Assembly: GCA_023053685.1 (NCBI GenBank)
Contig: JALIGW010000028.1
Span: 7,290,501 to 7,354,500, forward strand
DNA from: Diadophis punctatus similis
Taxonomy: Eukaryota > Chordata > Lepidosauria > Squamata > Dipsadidae
DNA: 64,000 nt
Direction: 5' to 3'
In this document: positions 33,692 to 45,660 of the stretch, piece after piece
Numbering within the stretch: position 1 is the stretch's first letter
How the letters are laid out: the number at the start of each line of letters is the position of its first letter
Made by a program: the position numbers and the translations under genes
The notes under the pieces: model-generated
Databases searched by the model: none
What the model saw: the letters and a program-made list of their open reading frames with translations, nothing else
What the model was told of the DNA's origin: nothing

Positions 33692-34241
33692 CAGGGATGG
33701 GTTCTACTTACCTTCCCTACCGGTTTGGGGTTGCACCGGAAGTGCATGTTTTGCGCATTAACCCCGTCGCTCCGGAGGTTAAACTGGTCCGCGCATGCTC
33801 AGGAGGCTTTGCACATGCGCAGAGGGTTATTTTCGCGTAAATTTGGCTCTGGTGGACGGATTTCAAGCCGGAGGACCAGTTCGGGGGCATGTCCAGCTGG
33901 CCATCGCTGCTGGTTTGGCGAGCGGGGGGGGGAATTATAAAATATGAGCTGCGGTGGCGCAGCAGTTAGAGTGCAGTATTGCAGGCTATTTTAGCTGACT
34001 GTGATCAGCAGTTCAGCTGTTCAAATCTCACCGGCTCAAGGTTGACTCAGCCTTCCATCCTTCCGAGGTCGGTAAAATGAGGACCCAGATTGCTGGGGGC
34101 AATATGCTGAACTCTGTAAACCGCTTAGAGAGGGCTGTAAAGCACTATGAAGCGGTATATAAGTCTAAGTGCTATTGCTATTGCTAAATTCCCGCTACCG
34201 GTTCTAGCAAACCAGTCCAAACCGGCAGGAACCCACCTCTG
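33692..34241. mobile_element. MITE, GGTGGGTTC family, split by a SINE
   Basis: Opens CAGGGATGGGTTCTACTTACC and closes AACCCACCTCTG. The interior has CTTTGCACATGCGCAGAGGG (33807-33826). A SINE at 33945-34185 interrupts the sequence GGAATT/CCCGCTACCGG, which is continuous in the sister copy at 38122. The outer target duplication is degenerate. Confidence 0.85.
33945..34185 (+). mobile_element. Sauria-type SINE nested in a MITE
   Basis: Complete, from GAGCTGCGGTGGCGCAGCAG to TCTAAGTGCTATTGCTATTG, with clear A- and B-box regions. Confidence 0.93.
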
Positions 34242-34707
34242 GAACCGACACAAAATCACTGAGAAATAAAAGGAAAATATTACTATGCTTGAGAGACTCC
34301 AGTGCCATTGCCCCCCACCCCTGCTCAGGTCTACAGAAGTTGAAAGAGCATTCAAGAAAGCAAATTGAATGGGACAATAAACACAACGTTCTCCAAATAC
34401 TCCATTGAGGACCAAATAAGTCAGCAGGGGGTGAAACAGTTGAATAACACTTGGACAGAAGCAGGGGTGTGGACAGTGAGAGGGAACTTTGGTAGCAGAG
34501 AAAAATTGAATCTTTTTGTTTCAGTGAAATTGTGAAATCCTGAACAAGAGCACTCCCTTGAGGAAGAAAAGATGTACTGCAATATTTTATGTTGTTTTGT
34601 TTCAGGGCTGTATGAATTCTGCATGGAAACAGTACAGAAATCAAGGCTTAAAAGGTGCTGTTTGATCCAGTGACCCGTCCCAGGTTGTCAAGAGCTGAGT
34701 TGCCCTA

Positions 34708-34904
34708 CAGAGGTGAAATCCAAAAATTTCCCCTACTGGTTCTGTGGGCATGGCTTGGTGGGCGTGGCAGGGGAAGGATACTGCAAAATCTCCATTCCCA
34801 CCCCACTCTGGGGCCAGCCAGAGGTGGTATTTGCCGGTTCTCCGAACTACTCAAAATTTCCGCTACCAGTTCTCCAGAACCTGCTGAATTTCACTTCACC
34901 CCTG
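34708..34904. mobile_element. MITE, GGTGAAATCC family with one minisatellite unit
   Basis: CAGAGGTGAAATCC to CACTTCACCCCTG, containing a single GGGGAAGGATACTGCAAAAT unit between the GGGCGTGGC and GGGGCCAGCC segments. This is the simplest state of the unit found in 22 copies at 62920. Confidence 0.85.
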
Positions 34905-35380
34905 CCTAAATAGGTCAAATTCTCCAAGTGTCATTAGGGATGAGGCAATGTTATTGTCAGTCTGTACAAAGAAGTAGAGGTTCAAATGTTCAAACAGGCC
35001 ACAGAGTGTCACTAGTGGGCTGTGGTTTCTTAATGTAAAAGTTATTAAAGAGAATTGTAGCACCTCAAAGACTAAACCAAATCATTGTGGCACAAAGAAT
35101 TGTGAATTGAATCCCACTTTCATTGGCCCCACAATAACCACCACTTTTAAATTTTATTTAATAGATTTATATAGTTACTCATCTCAAATATCTGCTTTCT
35201 GGATGGCTTATATGTAAGACTAAAGTCGCCAAGGCAGTTCACACATTTGCATGTCATCTTACAATATACCTTGACCCTTTGCAAAATGAGATTAATCCAG
35301 TTTTCCTAGTAAAAATTGTTCTGTTATTCTCTTATGTTGCCTACTCAGATCGTTTCTCTTAAAAATGGATGAATAAGAAC
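34905..35380. other. intergenic stretch, nothing recognised
   Basis: AT-rich sequence; no exon or repeat recognised. Confidence 0.4.
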
Positions 35381-35382
35381 AT

Positions 35383-35538
35383 AGCAATAGCACTTAGCAA
35401 TAGCACTTAGACTTATATACCGCTTCATAGTGCTTTACAGCCCTCTCTAAGCGGTTTACAGAGTTCAGCATATTGCCCCCAACAATCTGGGTCCTCATTT
35501 TACCCACCTCGGAAGGATGGAAGGCTGAGTCAACCTTG
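35383..35538 (-). mobile_element. Sauria-type SINE, 5'-truncated
   Basis: Minus strand: CAAGGTTGACTCAGCCTTCC through GTAAACCGCTTAGAGAGGGC to a doubled CTAAGTGCTATTG tail. The tRNA-like head is missing. Confidence 0.88.
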
Positions 35539-36268
35539 TGCACTGTTGAATCAGAGTCCTACCCATCTAGTCTAGCAATCTGTTCTCACAACTGCACAAA
35601 GAAGCCCTTTAGTCTCCCGTAGATGGCCTTCAGAATTGGTTCTAGTACCATCAAGGCCAATAGTCATTGATTCCCATGATATCTATGAATTGGTCCAACC
35701 CTATACCAATACTATGTATCAGCAATTTCTCTAATTCACTTAATTGTCGGCCCATCCCCTTATTGTCTTCATGTGTTGAACAGTTTGCTTTTAAAAGGTT
35801 GAAAGTAGTACTTGTGAATTATTCCATAAATGTAGTTTATGTTCAGAAGTACTAGTGAAGTTTCAAAGCTCATGGGGAAACTGGAGGTTTGGTGGTAACA
35901 CAATTTATTTGTAGCCTAAGGATTGAAAGACACTCTCTTTCCATAGATGCCAATCATTTACTGCTCTTAGATCAGCCTTCTTTCTCAAGTGACCCATGTC
36001 CTACAGGCCACACTAAATGAATATTATGGACATTGGAGTCCAAAATAGCTGGACAACTCTACCTTGGGAAAATCTGCTTTTCATAAACCCAGCCATTATA
36101 TTTTATTAACTGTAGTTTGTGGGTTAGTGTGCTGTGTAAACCTATCCAGTTGTGGCTTTTGACTAAAACAAATCACAGTTTAGTGAAAAAGCCAATAATA
36201 GGAGAAAATCATAGCAGGTAAGTTTGGCCTGTATCTCAGGAATCATGTATACCAACTCTATGTTGATA

Positions 36269-36492
36269 CAGGAAGTCCTAATTTAGCGATCAAAATTGGG
36301 ACCAGCAATTACAATTCAATTTCATGGTCATTAACTAAGCCACGACTGTACTTATTATCTTGTTTTAGTTTTCCTTGCTTTACGGATCTTTGAAGATCAT
36401 AAATATGAGGATTGGGTTAAAGTTACTTTTTCATCACTGTCAAAACTGTGAATGATTGCTAAATGAGGCAGTTGCTAAATAAGGACTACCTG
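36269..36492. mobile_element. CAGGTAGTCC-family DNA element, short copy
   Basis: Ends CAGGAAGTCCTAATTTAGCG and AATAAGGACTACCTG with TA on both sides. Internal GGTCATTAACTAAGCCACG and TTGCTAAATGAGGCAGTTGC match the family. Confidence 0.75.
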
Positions 36493-36494
36493 TA

Positions 36495-37037
36495 CAGGAA
36501 TCTAGTACTATAGCCTGTCTGTCAGCCTCCACACTGCCTGCTTGCTTCGGCTGCCATAGAAATGGGGTGGGGTGGGGGGAAGGTTAAGTATTTGGATGGG
36601 GGATGGGGAAGCATGCTGGAGATGTCTCTACTTGTGCTTGATTAGGAGGTTAGGGAGGAAAGTTCTCATCACGGACTGCCAGGTTACATGGACATGTTTA
36701 TAGCCTGCTCAAGGTCAATGGCTTCGAGGACCAGATGTGGAAGCCCAAATGGCCGGTGCACCCACCTGACATCTTGGGACATGGGAATTGAATGAATTGC
36801 CCAGGGGGGCTATGAGGGAGGGTTTTGGGATTCTTTGTATATGCATTTACGCGCCTTTTGCCTCAGAACTTGCTTTCCTTTTGTCGCTATCAGTTCTTGT
36901 CTAGTAAAAGTACTCATCTCTATCAACATGGAGTTGGGGTTTTTCTTTCCTGGACTTTGAATGGAAGTGCTTCTGACAGGAAATCATCTTCTGATGAAGT
37001 ATTGGCAACAAAGAATAATCCATCACCAACCAAGGCA
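36495..37037. other. intergenic stretch, nothing recognised
   Basis: A long open frame beginning at 36825 extends into the 37046 palindromic MITE and is judged accidental. No repeat was identified in this stretch. Confidence 0.45.
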
Positions 37038-37045
37038 GTCTGTTG

Positions 37046-37337
37046 CAGTGGTGAGTTCCTACTGGTGCGGTCTTGCCTGTCCGTCGCCGCCGAGCCGAAG
37101 AAGCTGGCGGCGTTCGCGGCGCGGGGCTTCCCCCGCCCGCTTTCCCGGGACGCCGGGACGCCGCCATTTGCGTTCTTTTGCCCTCTGCGCTTGCGCAGAG
37201 GGCAAAAGAACGCAAATGGCGGCGTCCCGGCGTCCCGGGAAAGCGGGCGGGGGAAGCCCTGCGCCGCGAACGCCGCCAGCTTCTTCGGCTCGGCGGCGAC
37301 GGACAGGCAAGACCGCACCAGTAGGAACCCACCCCTG
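37046..37337. mobile_element. 292-bp near-perfect palindromic MITE
   Basis: Flanked by GTCTGTTG and GTCTGTTC (7 of 8). The whole element is one inverted repeat without indels: two 145-bp arms around TT at 37191-37192 with three mismatched pairs by my count. Each arm carries CCGCCATTTG (YY1-like), and the centre is an NRF1-like CTCTGCGCTTGCGCAGAG. It is extremely CpG-rich. No coding function; the mirrored open frames on both strands are artefacts. Confidence 0.96.
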
Positions 37338-37345
37338 GTCTGTTC

Positions 37346-37790
37346 CTGTAACAGGCATAGCTGGGTGGGTGGGGAACAGTTAAGTACATCATCAGCTTGG
37401 AATGATTACATTGCCACAAAAGATTCAAGTCCAACCCCTCTTGAATTCTCTTGACCCTTCTCTGGTGACAATTTTGCATTGAACTTCAGTTAACTAGATT
37501 CCTGTCAGGTCTGGGGTTAATCTGTTTGTGGAATCTCTGTTACATTTTTATTGTTACAGCTGTTACAGTTAATGCTGAAACATTCTGCTTTATGCTTTTT
37601 TATATTTTTAATGTGTATTTGGATTTTGTGAGCCATCCAATGTCTGCTGAAGTGGACAATCACAATAAATTTAATAAAACAAATATTGTTGTTCAAATTT
37701 TAAATATACAATACTTTTCTGTTATTGCATACAACTCATGAATTTCATCCTACCAGATTTATATAATGCCTACTATAATTGCATTTGTAA
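37346..37790. other. intergenic stretch, nothing recognised
   Basis: AT-rich sequence without recognisable features. Confidence 0.4.
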
Positions 37791-37872
37791 TTTGTAAGCC
37801 GCCCACAATCACCTTGTAGGGGAGATACGCAGCATAGAAATTTAATAAATAAAATAAATATATAAAAATAAT
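37791..37872 (+). mobile_element. short LINE/SINE 3' tail fragment
   Basis: GTAAGCCGCCCACAATCACC followed by AATAAATAAAATAAATA resembles the tails of the L2 and SINE copies in the window. It is too short to assign. Confidence 0.5.
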
Positions 37873-38121
37873 TTGCTTTCCTCCAATGAAATTTCTAATT
37901 CTTCCTATTAGTTCCCCATACTCTGTGCATTTGCAAAGGATAATGGAAACCTTGGGTCATACGATGTTGCTTCTTCCCTCTTGTATTCACATTACTAGGT
38001 GTCTCCGTAACCTGTGTATCAATCCCAGTCCTGTTCCTAGTGCATGGCACTTCACCCTTGGGGGCGAGGGGAGGGTCTCTTCTTTCTTCCCTAGAGGAGT
38101 CAGTTTAAAAACCCTCTGGAT

Positions 38122-38406
38122 CAGGGGTGGGTTCTACTTACCTTCCCTACCGGTTCGGGGTAGCCCTTGAAGTGCGCATTTTGCCCTATTGCTCCCAGAT
38201 TAAACTGGTCTGCACATGCGCAGAAGACTTTGCGCATGTGCAGAGGGTTATTTTCGCTTAAATTTGGCTCCAATGAACAGATTTCAAGCTGGAGGACCAG
38301 TTTGGGGGCGTGTCCAGCCGGCCATCGCTGCCGGTTTGCCAAGCGGGTGGGAATTCCCGCTACCGGTTCTAGAGAACCGGTCCGAACCTGCAAGAACCCA
38401 CCTCTC
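38122..38406. mobile_element. MITE, GGTGGGTTC family
   Basis: 285 bp flanked by CTCTGGAT and CTCTGCAT (7 of 8). Opens CAGGGGTGGGTTCTACTTACC-like, closes GAACCCACCTCTC. Two offset NRF1-like boxes, CTGCACATGCGCAG (38210-38223) and TGCGCATGTGCAGAGGG (38231-38247). It is the uninterrupted sister of 33692. Confidence 0.92.
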
Positions 38407-38799
38407 CTCTGCATCAGCTTTTCAAGGTAACAAATTCTTCTCAGCTTTTCTGAGAGGCAGCACATTTCTTACTACCAGTAGGAGTCCCTTCACCATAGAT
38501 ATACTCTACATCTCAAAGTTGAAGTATAAAAGCCATTCAGTTTATATAGCCAGTTTTTTTGCTTCCAGTATTCTTCTATCTCCTCCTGGGCTGCATGCTT
38601 AAAGAAAACTGGAAAAATGCAACTGGAAGTGGCATCACAAGTGTGTCCGGCTGTAATTGGAAGTGGAGATGAGAAGAGAAAAATGTCAGTGGGCTTAGAC
38701 ACTTGGGAGTTTTTCCATTACATTCTGAATTTAAGCCCCAGAAAGGCAGCAAAGTTTTCAGAAGGAATCTTAACAGAAGTTGACACAGCTACTTTAGTC

Positions 38800-39415
38800 T
38801 TTCTTTTTTCTAAAACAAATAGTTTTATTGAAGAGATTTTTAATAAGATAAAAACAAAATTTTTATTAGAAAAGAAAATAAGAAAGCAAGGGAAAAAAGC
38901 AAAGAAAGAAAATATAAAAAAGGAAAAAAAGAAAAGGGAGAGATTATAAGGAAGTGACTTTCAATTTTTTTGACAGTGGTTATAAATGAATTTATATTTT
39001 AGACTCTCTAAGTTTGCATCATAATTTTCTTGTTTCCATAGACTACCATTTCTAATCACAGAGTAAATCTTTTTTAGTTCATTTTTCTTGTTTTCAGCAA
39101 GAAATCCAAAAGGGATTTCCTGTCACTGATAAATTGTTGATCTATCTCTAGTCAAACAAGTTAATTTTGCCATCTTTGCTAGTACTGGCACCACTCTTTC
39201 ACTGTTGGTATTTCAGAGTCTTTCCATTTCTGCACTTATAATATTCTTGCAGTAGTCATATACAAAAATTATTTTCCGTGGCTGTTTTCTAATTGACTGC
39301 CCATCATTACCAGCAAGAAAAGTTCTGGTTTCAGTTGAAAGTTGATCTTCTCTGGAGTTTTTACAAGTCCACTAGGCATGATAAAATGATACTTTGTAAT
39401 TGGAAGTAATGTTAT
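38800..39415 (-). mobile_element. L1-type LINE 3' end
   Basis: Minus-strand translation, with a few frame breaks, gives IIFVYDYCKNIISAEMERL and then ERVVPVLAKMAKL, the pattern of an L1 ORF2 C-terminus, followed by a purine-rich tail (38860-38945). No reverse transcriptase core is present. Its 5' end abuts the hAT element at 39427. Confidence 0.65.
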
Positions 39416-39426
39416 ACATTCTAGAA

Positions 39427-39766
39427 CAGTGGTTCCCAACCTTTTTGTGATCGAGTACCACTTGGAGGTCCCGTACAGTCGCCGCGTACCACCTGGTTCC
39501 AGAGAAACTAAATTCGATCAGATATCACTTTATTTCCATAATTGTACCGTTCCTTTTTTGGCCCCACGCATCCAGCAACTGGATTCTCGGGCCGCTGGGA
39601 CCAGGTGGGTGGCGTGTGGCAACAGTTGCAAATCATTGCCAGACATTTTTGTGAAGTAAAAAATAACTAACTAAAAATCGTTCATGACCCTGAAAGTGTT
39701 CGCGTACCACCTGGAAGGCCCTCGCGTACCACTAGTGGTACACGTACCACAGGTTGGGAACCACTG
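39427..39766. mobile_element. hAT-like MITE, GGTTCCCAACC family
   Basis: 340 bp with an exact 8-bp duplication TTCTAGAA (39419-39426, 39767-39774) and termini CAGTGGTTCCCAACCT and complement, of the hAT-Charlie type. CGTACCAC boxes are repeated near both ends. Confidence 0.95.
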
Positions 39767-39774
39767 TTCTAGAA

Positions 39775-41890
39775 GGTACTGGTACTTTGATCTTCAGGAC
39801 AGAAAGGAATAAATAATCTTTTTTTAAAAACCACCTCTTTCCTAAGATATAGTTTTATGGGACACATATTATTCCTAAATTTTATAATGCAAATCTTTCC
39901 CTAATAAAATATACTATAAAATAAATTTATTAAACCTCGATTTGCTTAATGTATCTATAATTCCTCAAACTCTGAACGAAGAATTAGCTAGAAGCAAAAA
40001 TATAGCCCAGATGATACCATACCAACAAAACCTCACTTTCTGAGTGTTTTGGTGGACTAAAAATATTTTAAATGAAGCCCACAATTGCAAAAAAAAAATG
40101 TTTTGCTCCTGATTTAAGCTAGCTCTCACACACCTACACAGGAGTGCAATAAATATACATTTAGGAGCTGGTATTTTACAAATTTGAAGTTATCGTGATC
40201 ATCAAGTACAGGCATGGCCAGCTTTTTCAAGTTTGTCAGAATCTTTAAATTTGTAACATGGATCAATATTATTTTTTTCAGGCTGCAGATAAGAGAGCTA
40301 AGGGTGAGAAAAAGTACTTTGTCTAATGCAGCTTTCTGAAATCCAACATCCTCCAGATCTGTTTGGCCACAACGTCTAACCACTACAGCTGGGATTTGTA
40401 GTCAAACACCTCTGGAGACACCAGGATGGGGAAAGCTGAGTTTACAAGTTCACGGCCAAGGCTGATCTGAATAAGGATTTTTGTTAAACACTGTATTATA
40501 CCTGCTGGTTGATGAGTCAACATCAACCAAGCAGGTTCCCACACTTGCATTTAAGGTAAATTAGACAAAACAGATTTGATTATGAAGTTCCAAGGAAATC
40601 ATTATGCTTTCTCTGTCATCCTGGGAAGCAGGCATTCTCCTTTATTTAGTGTTTAATGAGATTGTTTATGTTGAATGCAAGATAAAGCAATATTTTTTGT
40701 ACTAACTGTTTTGCATCTAAGTTCTCAGTCCTCACAATTTAGGATAAACTCTCCATTCTGCCCTGATTTTTTCCTTGCTCTCTTACTAAAAGTAGCAGAA
40801 TTCTGAAGGAGTCACATAATTGGAGATTATTCTGCACTGATAAATCTGTTGTGTTATGCGTGCAGAACATTTACTGCCTGAGTCACAGACTTCCAAAAAC
40901 TGGTTCCAAAAAGGAAAAGTGTTGCCTCTGTAATCTAGGCATTTAAGTTACCAAAAAAATATACAAGCCATGTAAAAGATTTTGAATATAGTAGGTTCTT
41001 AAATGTGCAGAGGAAATGGACTGGATTCAAGATGTGCCTGAAGAGGTGTAAGACTAACTGAAGGGAGTAATATTATGATCCAGCTAAAAGATACCTAGCA
41101 AGCTAGTGCAAATATTGTACTAGAGGAGTTATTAGAAATAATTATATTGATTTTTAAGGGATATAATCTCAGGTCAGAATCAAAAGTCAGGGCATGGTCT
41201 ATGCAGAGCCAAGCAGTTATGGAGGTTACACTGTACTTGACCAAGCAGGAAGAGATGGTCATGACAGTACTTGACCAGTGTAGTCAGTGTAGACAATAAG
41301 GCAGGATAGTATATGTTGGGTTTTAGTTGCTGCTGATATCATCAGTGGTTTTAACTTGGTATAATATAGCCCAGTGATTTCCGTATTGGCAAGGATGCAT
41401 AGAAAGGAGAGATGAAAGGGAGTGAGAATGACCCGAAGGAAGTCATAAAATAAGTCCCAGAAAGTGATATATCACTAGCAAGTTCAGGCTTGTCTTTTGC
41501 TCCAGGTGTGGCCACTGTTCAGTCTCTCTAGATACTGCAATGTGAACTGGAGTGACCCATGCTTAGAAGAAGAAGACAGATTTGCTGAGTTGGCTAAGAC
41601 AACAGCCTGATGAGAACATTATTCAGTTAGCTGCCCCAGCCAAGAAATCCTGCCTTGAAATGGAGGCAATTAAGAAAAGAAGTATTTATACTTCACATTT
41701 ATGCCACAGCATATTGAGAATAAAAGAATAAGGTCATGGGAAGATGAGAAAGAAAAAAGCGATCACCAAGTAAAAATTGAATGCACCTTTGTTTCCATCA
41801 ATTTCTGTGTCCACAACAGGAAACTCTTAATAGTAGCAGAACAGAAGGTGGCTATTGGAAAAAATGGTTTTTTTTGCTTGCAACAGGAGC
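39775..41890. other. 2.1-kb intergenic stretch without recognised repeats
   Basis: No gene, RNA or mobile element was recognised. It is one of the longest repeat-poor stretches in the window. Short open frames lack any domain signature. Confidence 0.45.
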
Positions 41891-41894
41891 TACT

Positions 41895-42762
41895 AAATCA
41901 AAATAATAATAACAGAGTTGGAAGGGACCTTGGAGGTCTTCTAGTCCAACCCCCTGCTTAGGCAGGAAACCCTACACTACTTCAGACAAATGATTATCCA
42001 ACATCTTCTTAAAAACTTCCAGTGTTGGAGCATTCACAACTTCTGGAGGCAAGCTGTTCCACTGATTAATTGTTCTGACTGTCAGGAAATTTCTCCTTAG
42101 TTCTAAGTTGCTTCTCTCCTTGTTTAGTTTCCACCCATTGCTTCTTATTCTACCTTCAGGTGCTTTGGAGAATAGCTTCACTTCCTCTTCTTTGTGGCAA
42201 CCCCTGAGATATTGGAACACTGCTATCATGTCTCCGCTAGTCCTTCTTTTCATTAAACTAGACATACCCAGTTCCTGCAACCGTTCTTCATATGTTTTAG
42301 CCTCCAGTCCCCTAATCATCTTTGTTGCTCTTCTCTGCACTCTTTCTAGAGTCTCAACATCCTTTTTACATCGTGGCGACCAAAACTGAATGCAGTATTC
42401 CAAGTGTGGCCTTACCAAGGCATTATAAAGTGGTATTAACACTTCACGTGTTCTTGATTCTAGCCTTCTGTTAATGCAGCCTAGAACTGTGTTGGCTTTT
42501 TTTGGCAGCTGCTGCACACTGCTGGCTCATATTTAAATGGTTGTCCACTAGGACTCCAAGATCCCTCTCACAGTTACTACTGTTGAGCAAGGTAGCACAT
42601 ATACTGTACCTGTGCATTTTGTTTTTCTTGCCTAAATGTAGAACCGTACTTTTTTCACCATTGAATTTCATTTTGTTAGATAGCGCCCAATGTTCAAGTC
42701 TGTCAAGATACTTCTGTATCTTGAGCCTTCTGGAGAGTGGTTCTTCTGAAAAGAACCACAAA
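41895..42762 (-). mobile_element. CR1-type LINE, C-terminal coding part and 3' end
   Basis: The minus-strand frame (42517-41972) encodes the CR1 ORF2 tail: LGCINRRLESRTREV, LYNALVRPHLEYCIQFWSP, ERVQRRATKMIRGLE and WNSLPPEVVNAPTLEVFK. A second frame (42761-42471) supplies the preceding part, so one frameshift separates them. The 3' end reads GGTTGGACTAGAAGACCTCC and finishes in an ATTATTATT tail. Confidence 0.95.
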
Positions 42763-42841
42763 ACACGTTTGTAGGAACTGTAACTGAGTTACAGAAACAA
42801 CTTTACAAAATTCTGATCAAAGTTTGAACGTTCAGACACAA

Positions 42842-43107
42842 CAGGGGTGGGTTCCACTTATCTTCGCTACCGGTTCGCATCGCGACGGAAGTGCGCATTT
42901 TGTCTACGTCACTTCCCAGAAATGACCCTCTGCGTATGCACAGAAGCCTTTGCGCATGCACAGAGGGTTTTTTTTGCAAGCCGCAGTGACCGGAGCACAG
43001 GTTCGGGAGTGTGGATCGCCGGCCATCGCTGCCTGTTCGGCGAGCGGCGGCAAATTTTTGCTACCGGTTCTAAAGAACCGGTCCGAATCGGCAGCAACCC
43101 ACCATTG
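42842..43107. mobile_element. MITE, GGTGGGTTC family
   Basis: 266 bp flanked by AGACACAA and AGACACTG (6 of 8). CAGGGGTGGGTTCC to AACCCACCATTG. Interior CTCTGCGTATGCACAG and TGCGCATGCACAGAGGG boxes (42929-42967) and inverted GGTTCTAAAGAACC. Confidence 0.9.
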
Positions 43108-43115
43108 AGACACTG

Positions 43116-45060
43116 GTCAGAATTTGAAATCAACTTTTTGATTTCAAAACATGGTGTAATGTTTATATCACTCCAGTCCTCTGTCTATCAACTCTTTTAT
43201 TCAAGAAGTTAAGGCAGAAGATGAAGAATTAATTCTTTTTATCGACCCATGAAACTGCATCATACTGTAGATGGAGAGGCCCGAAGACATCTCAGGTAGT
43301 TTATGACATCTAATGAGTTTGCAGATGAAGTTGAAATTAATTTGCAATAATATAAATGCTTTATATTTGGACAGGCAAAACAAAACAAAACCCAGATTCA
43401 TATTTGCATTATTTTAAGAGGTGTGCCTCCCTTGTTATTAAGCAATTTATATTCTTAGTCATGGTGAATAATTTTTTTTTAAAAAAACTTGCTAATGCTT
43501 AATGTTAATTTATTTAAATTTTTATTTTTGCAACAATTCAATTATGTCTGATAAAATGCGGCTTAAAAACAAATTATATCCCACAACTGGTATTCTGCTA
43601 TTTATTTTGGAAGACAGCATGGATGTATAATTGTTTAGCTGCACTTGCATGAAAAAAACAGGATAACTTTTAATTGGGGGAAGTGCTAGAGCTGTCTGAG
43701 AAAAAAATAATACGTGAAGAACCCTCATGAAAGAAGTACACCTGAATAATTTACAGGAGAGGTGCAAACATTTGCTTTAGCATATGTTTGCACCTCTCCT
43801 CTATGTAGCTCAGTTCATTACATTAGAGGTCAAGAAAACTAAATTAACAGTTTGCACCTTTCTATGATAAACTGTGTTATCTGGTTTTTCCTATCAACTA
43901 AGTGTATGTCACGGGAATAAGCAAATAATATGAATTGCGGCTTTGGTAGTCCGCAATCTCTGCAACAAAAAGATCCTTCTTTTCCAATACAGTCTGTATT
44001 TTACTTGCTTGCAGTGCCACTCACCTCAAGTTAGGGTGATGTTGATTCATTACTAGACTGTGATGCAATTTCATAATGATGTAGCTGTGATTATCTGGCA
44101 TGCTGACATACTGTTAAATCTTCTGTCTGTCTGATCCAATTTCGATTGGATTCTGTTATCCACCTGATAGAACTTCATCTTTTTTTTTTAAAAAAAGAGT
44201 ATTATTTATGTCAACATTGAAGCATAAAAGGTAGGCTTTCTGAAAGTTGAAAACCACTTCATGAAATTGACCAAATTTTTCCCTAAGCTTGTCAATTTCT
44301 TTGGGTGGAGAGCAAGAAGCTGAAGGAAACTAGTACTGATGAAATTGCCCTGAAATAAATTTCAACACAGCAATACAGTACAGTGATTAAGTAACAGAGC
44401 AATATCTTTTAATAAAGAAGCATTCCATACAGGAAGGGGGATTAAAATGCAAACAGGTCACTCCCAAATGTATATTTTCTAAGGAACATGAATGAATAGA
44501 GGATTAAATGACACTTAAGTGTCACGAAAAGGCAGGAAAAAAAATGCAGTGACATTATAAGGTTGTTCTTCACAACTAGTTAAGACACGTGGAGAACCTA
44601 AGCGTTTGAAAGCTACCTTTGTGTCTTTCATGTCTGTCTGAAAGACATGCTAAAAGAAGGGAAGAGATTCAAGGCCATTTTAAGTAGAACATATGAAATT
44701 TCTAATCTCAACTGGTCAAAAGGCAGCCCATTGGATTTTAGATTCAGAGGCAATAAATAATTCAGTCTGTTTGGTCTGAATGGTATTGGTAGAAAGAAGG
44801 AAAGGTAGCATGAAATAGTAAACAACTGGGCCTATGTAGAACAACATGTTGTTCTTGGTAGCCATTATGTTTTCTGCTCCATTGTTTACTTTGTGTTATG
44901 AGTTTTTCACATTTTATGCGAGCCACCCAGAGTTGCTCTTGCAAGACAAACAGCCATATTAACTTCATTAAACCACAGCAGGTTGCCTTATGTGCCAAGA
45001 TAAGATACATTCTGAAGATACAAGAGAATGACACCATTCTGCTTGGGCTAAGGAGACTCC
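43116..45060. other. 1.9-kb intergenic stretch without recognised repeats
   Basis: Only a perfect hairpin at 43755-43800 stands out. No exon or mobile element was recognised. Confidence 0.45.
43755..43800. repeat. perfect 17-bp stem hairpin
   Basis: AGGAGAGGTGCAAACAT and its exact complement are separated by a 12-base loop. It has no flanking duplication that would mark it as a transposon. Confidence 0.9.
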
Positions 45061-45064
45061 CTTG

Positions 45065-45119
45065 GGAAAGGAAGCCAGCTAGTCCCTCGGGAGTTGGGCG
45101 GCATATAAGAAAACCAAAA

Positions 45120-45150
<31 letters not shown>

Positions 45151-45155
45151 AATAA
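45065..45155 (+). mobile_element. L2-type LINE 3' tail fragment
   Basis: GTCCCTCGGGAGTTGGGCGG and CATATAAG are followed by seven AAAT units. Confidence 0.65.
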
Positions 45156-45333
45156 ATAGTCTCAAAAAGCATAGTAGCCTTTCAGAAGGCACGACAGACC
45201 CTCAGATGAGAGTATAAGATAATTGCAGAAGATATATTCTTGCTTCACTCTGCATTTTTGCTCGTTGCTTGATTTAAATGCCACCTCAACTTTTCCTCAT
45301 AGGACTAGCCCTGTGAGATAAATTGGTCTAAGA

Positions 45334-45453
45334 CAGGGGTCTCCAACCTTGGCAACTTTAAGACTTGTGGACTTCAACTCCCAGAATTCCTCAGCCAGCT
45401 TGTGTTGAGTTGAAGTCCACAATTCTTAAAGTTGCCAAGATTGGAGACCCCTG
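45334..45453. mobile_element. GGTCTCCAACC foldback MITE
   Basis: 120 bp flanked by GTCTAAGA and GCCTAAGA (7 of 8). Near-perfect reverse-complement halves around CAGCCAGCTTGTG. Confidence 0.94.
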
Positions 45454-45660
45454 GCCTAAGAGACAAGAGACTAGCCTAAAGCCACCTACGGAGCTTCCAT
45501 CCCTGAGGGCAGACTCAACGCTGGGTTTCTTCGTTTCCTGTCCAACAATTTAACCATTAAGTCACACTTCACATTTGGGGGCAAAATCTGGGTGGGTGTT
45601 TAAACATGCTAGTGATTCCCGAAGTCTCTATACGTACCAGTCTCCCCGAAGTCTCTATAC

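Noticed and set aside
36825..37479. Open frames of 100-209 codons on both strands
   Set aside because: They run through the perfect palindrome at 37046-37337, so the same peptide appears on both strands; no domain is recognised.
38617..38949. 110-codon frame rich in Lys
   Set aside because: It overlaps the purine-rich tail of an antisense L1 remnant and lacks homology.
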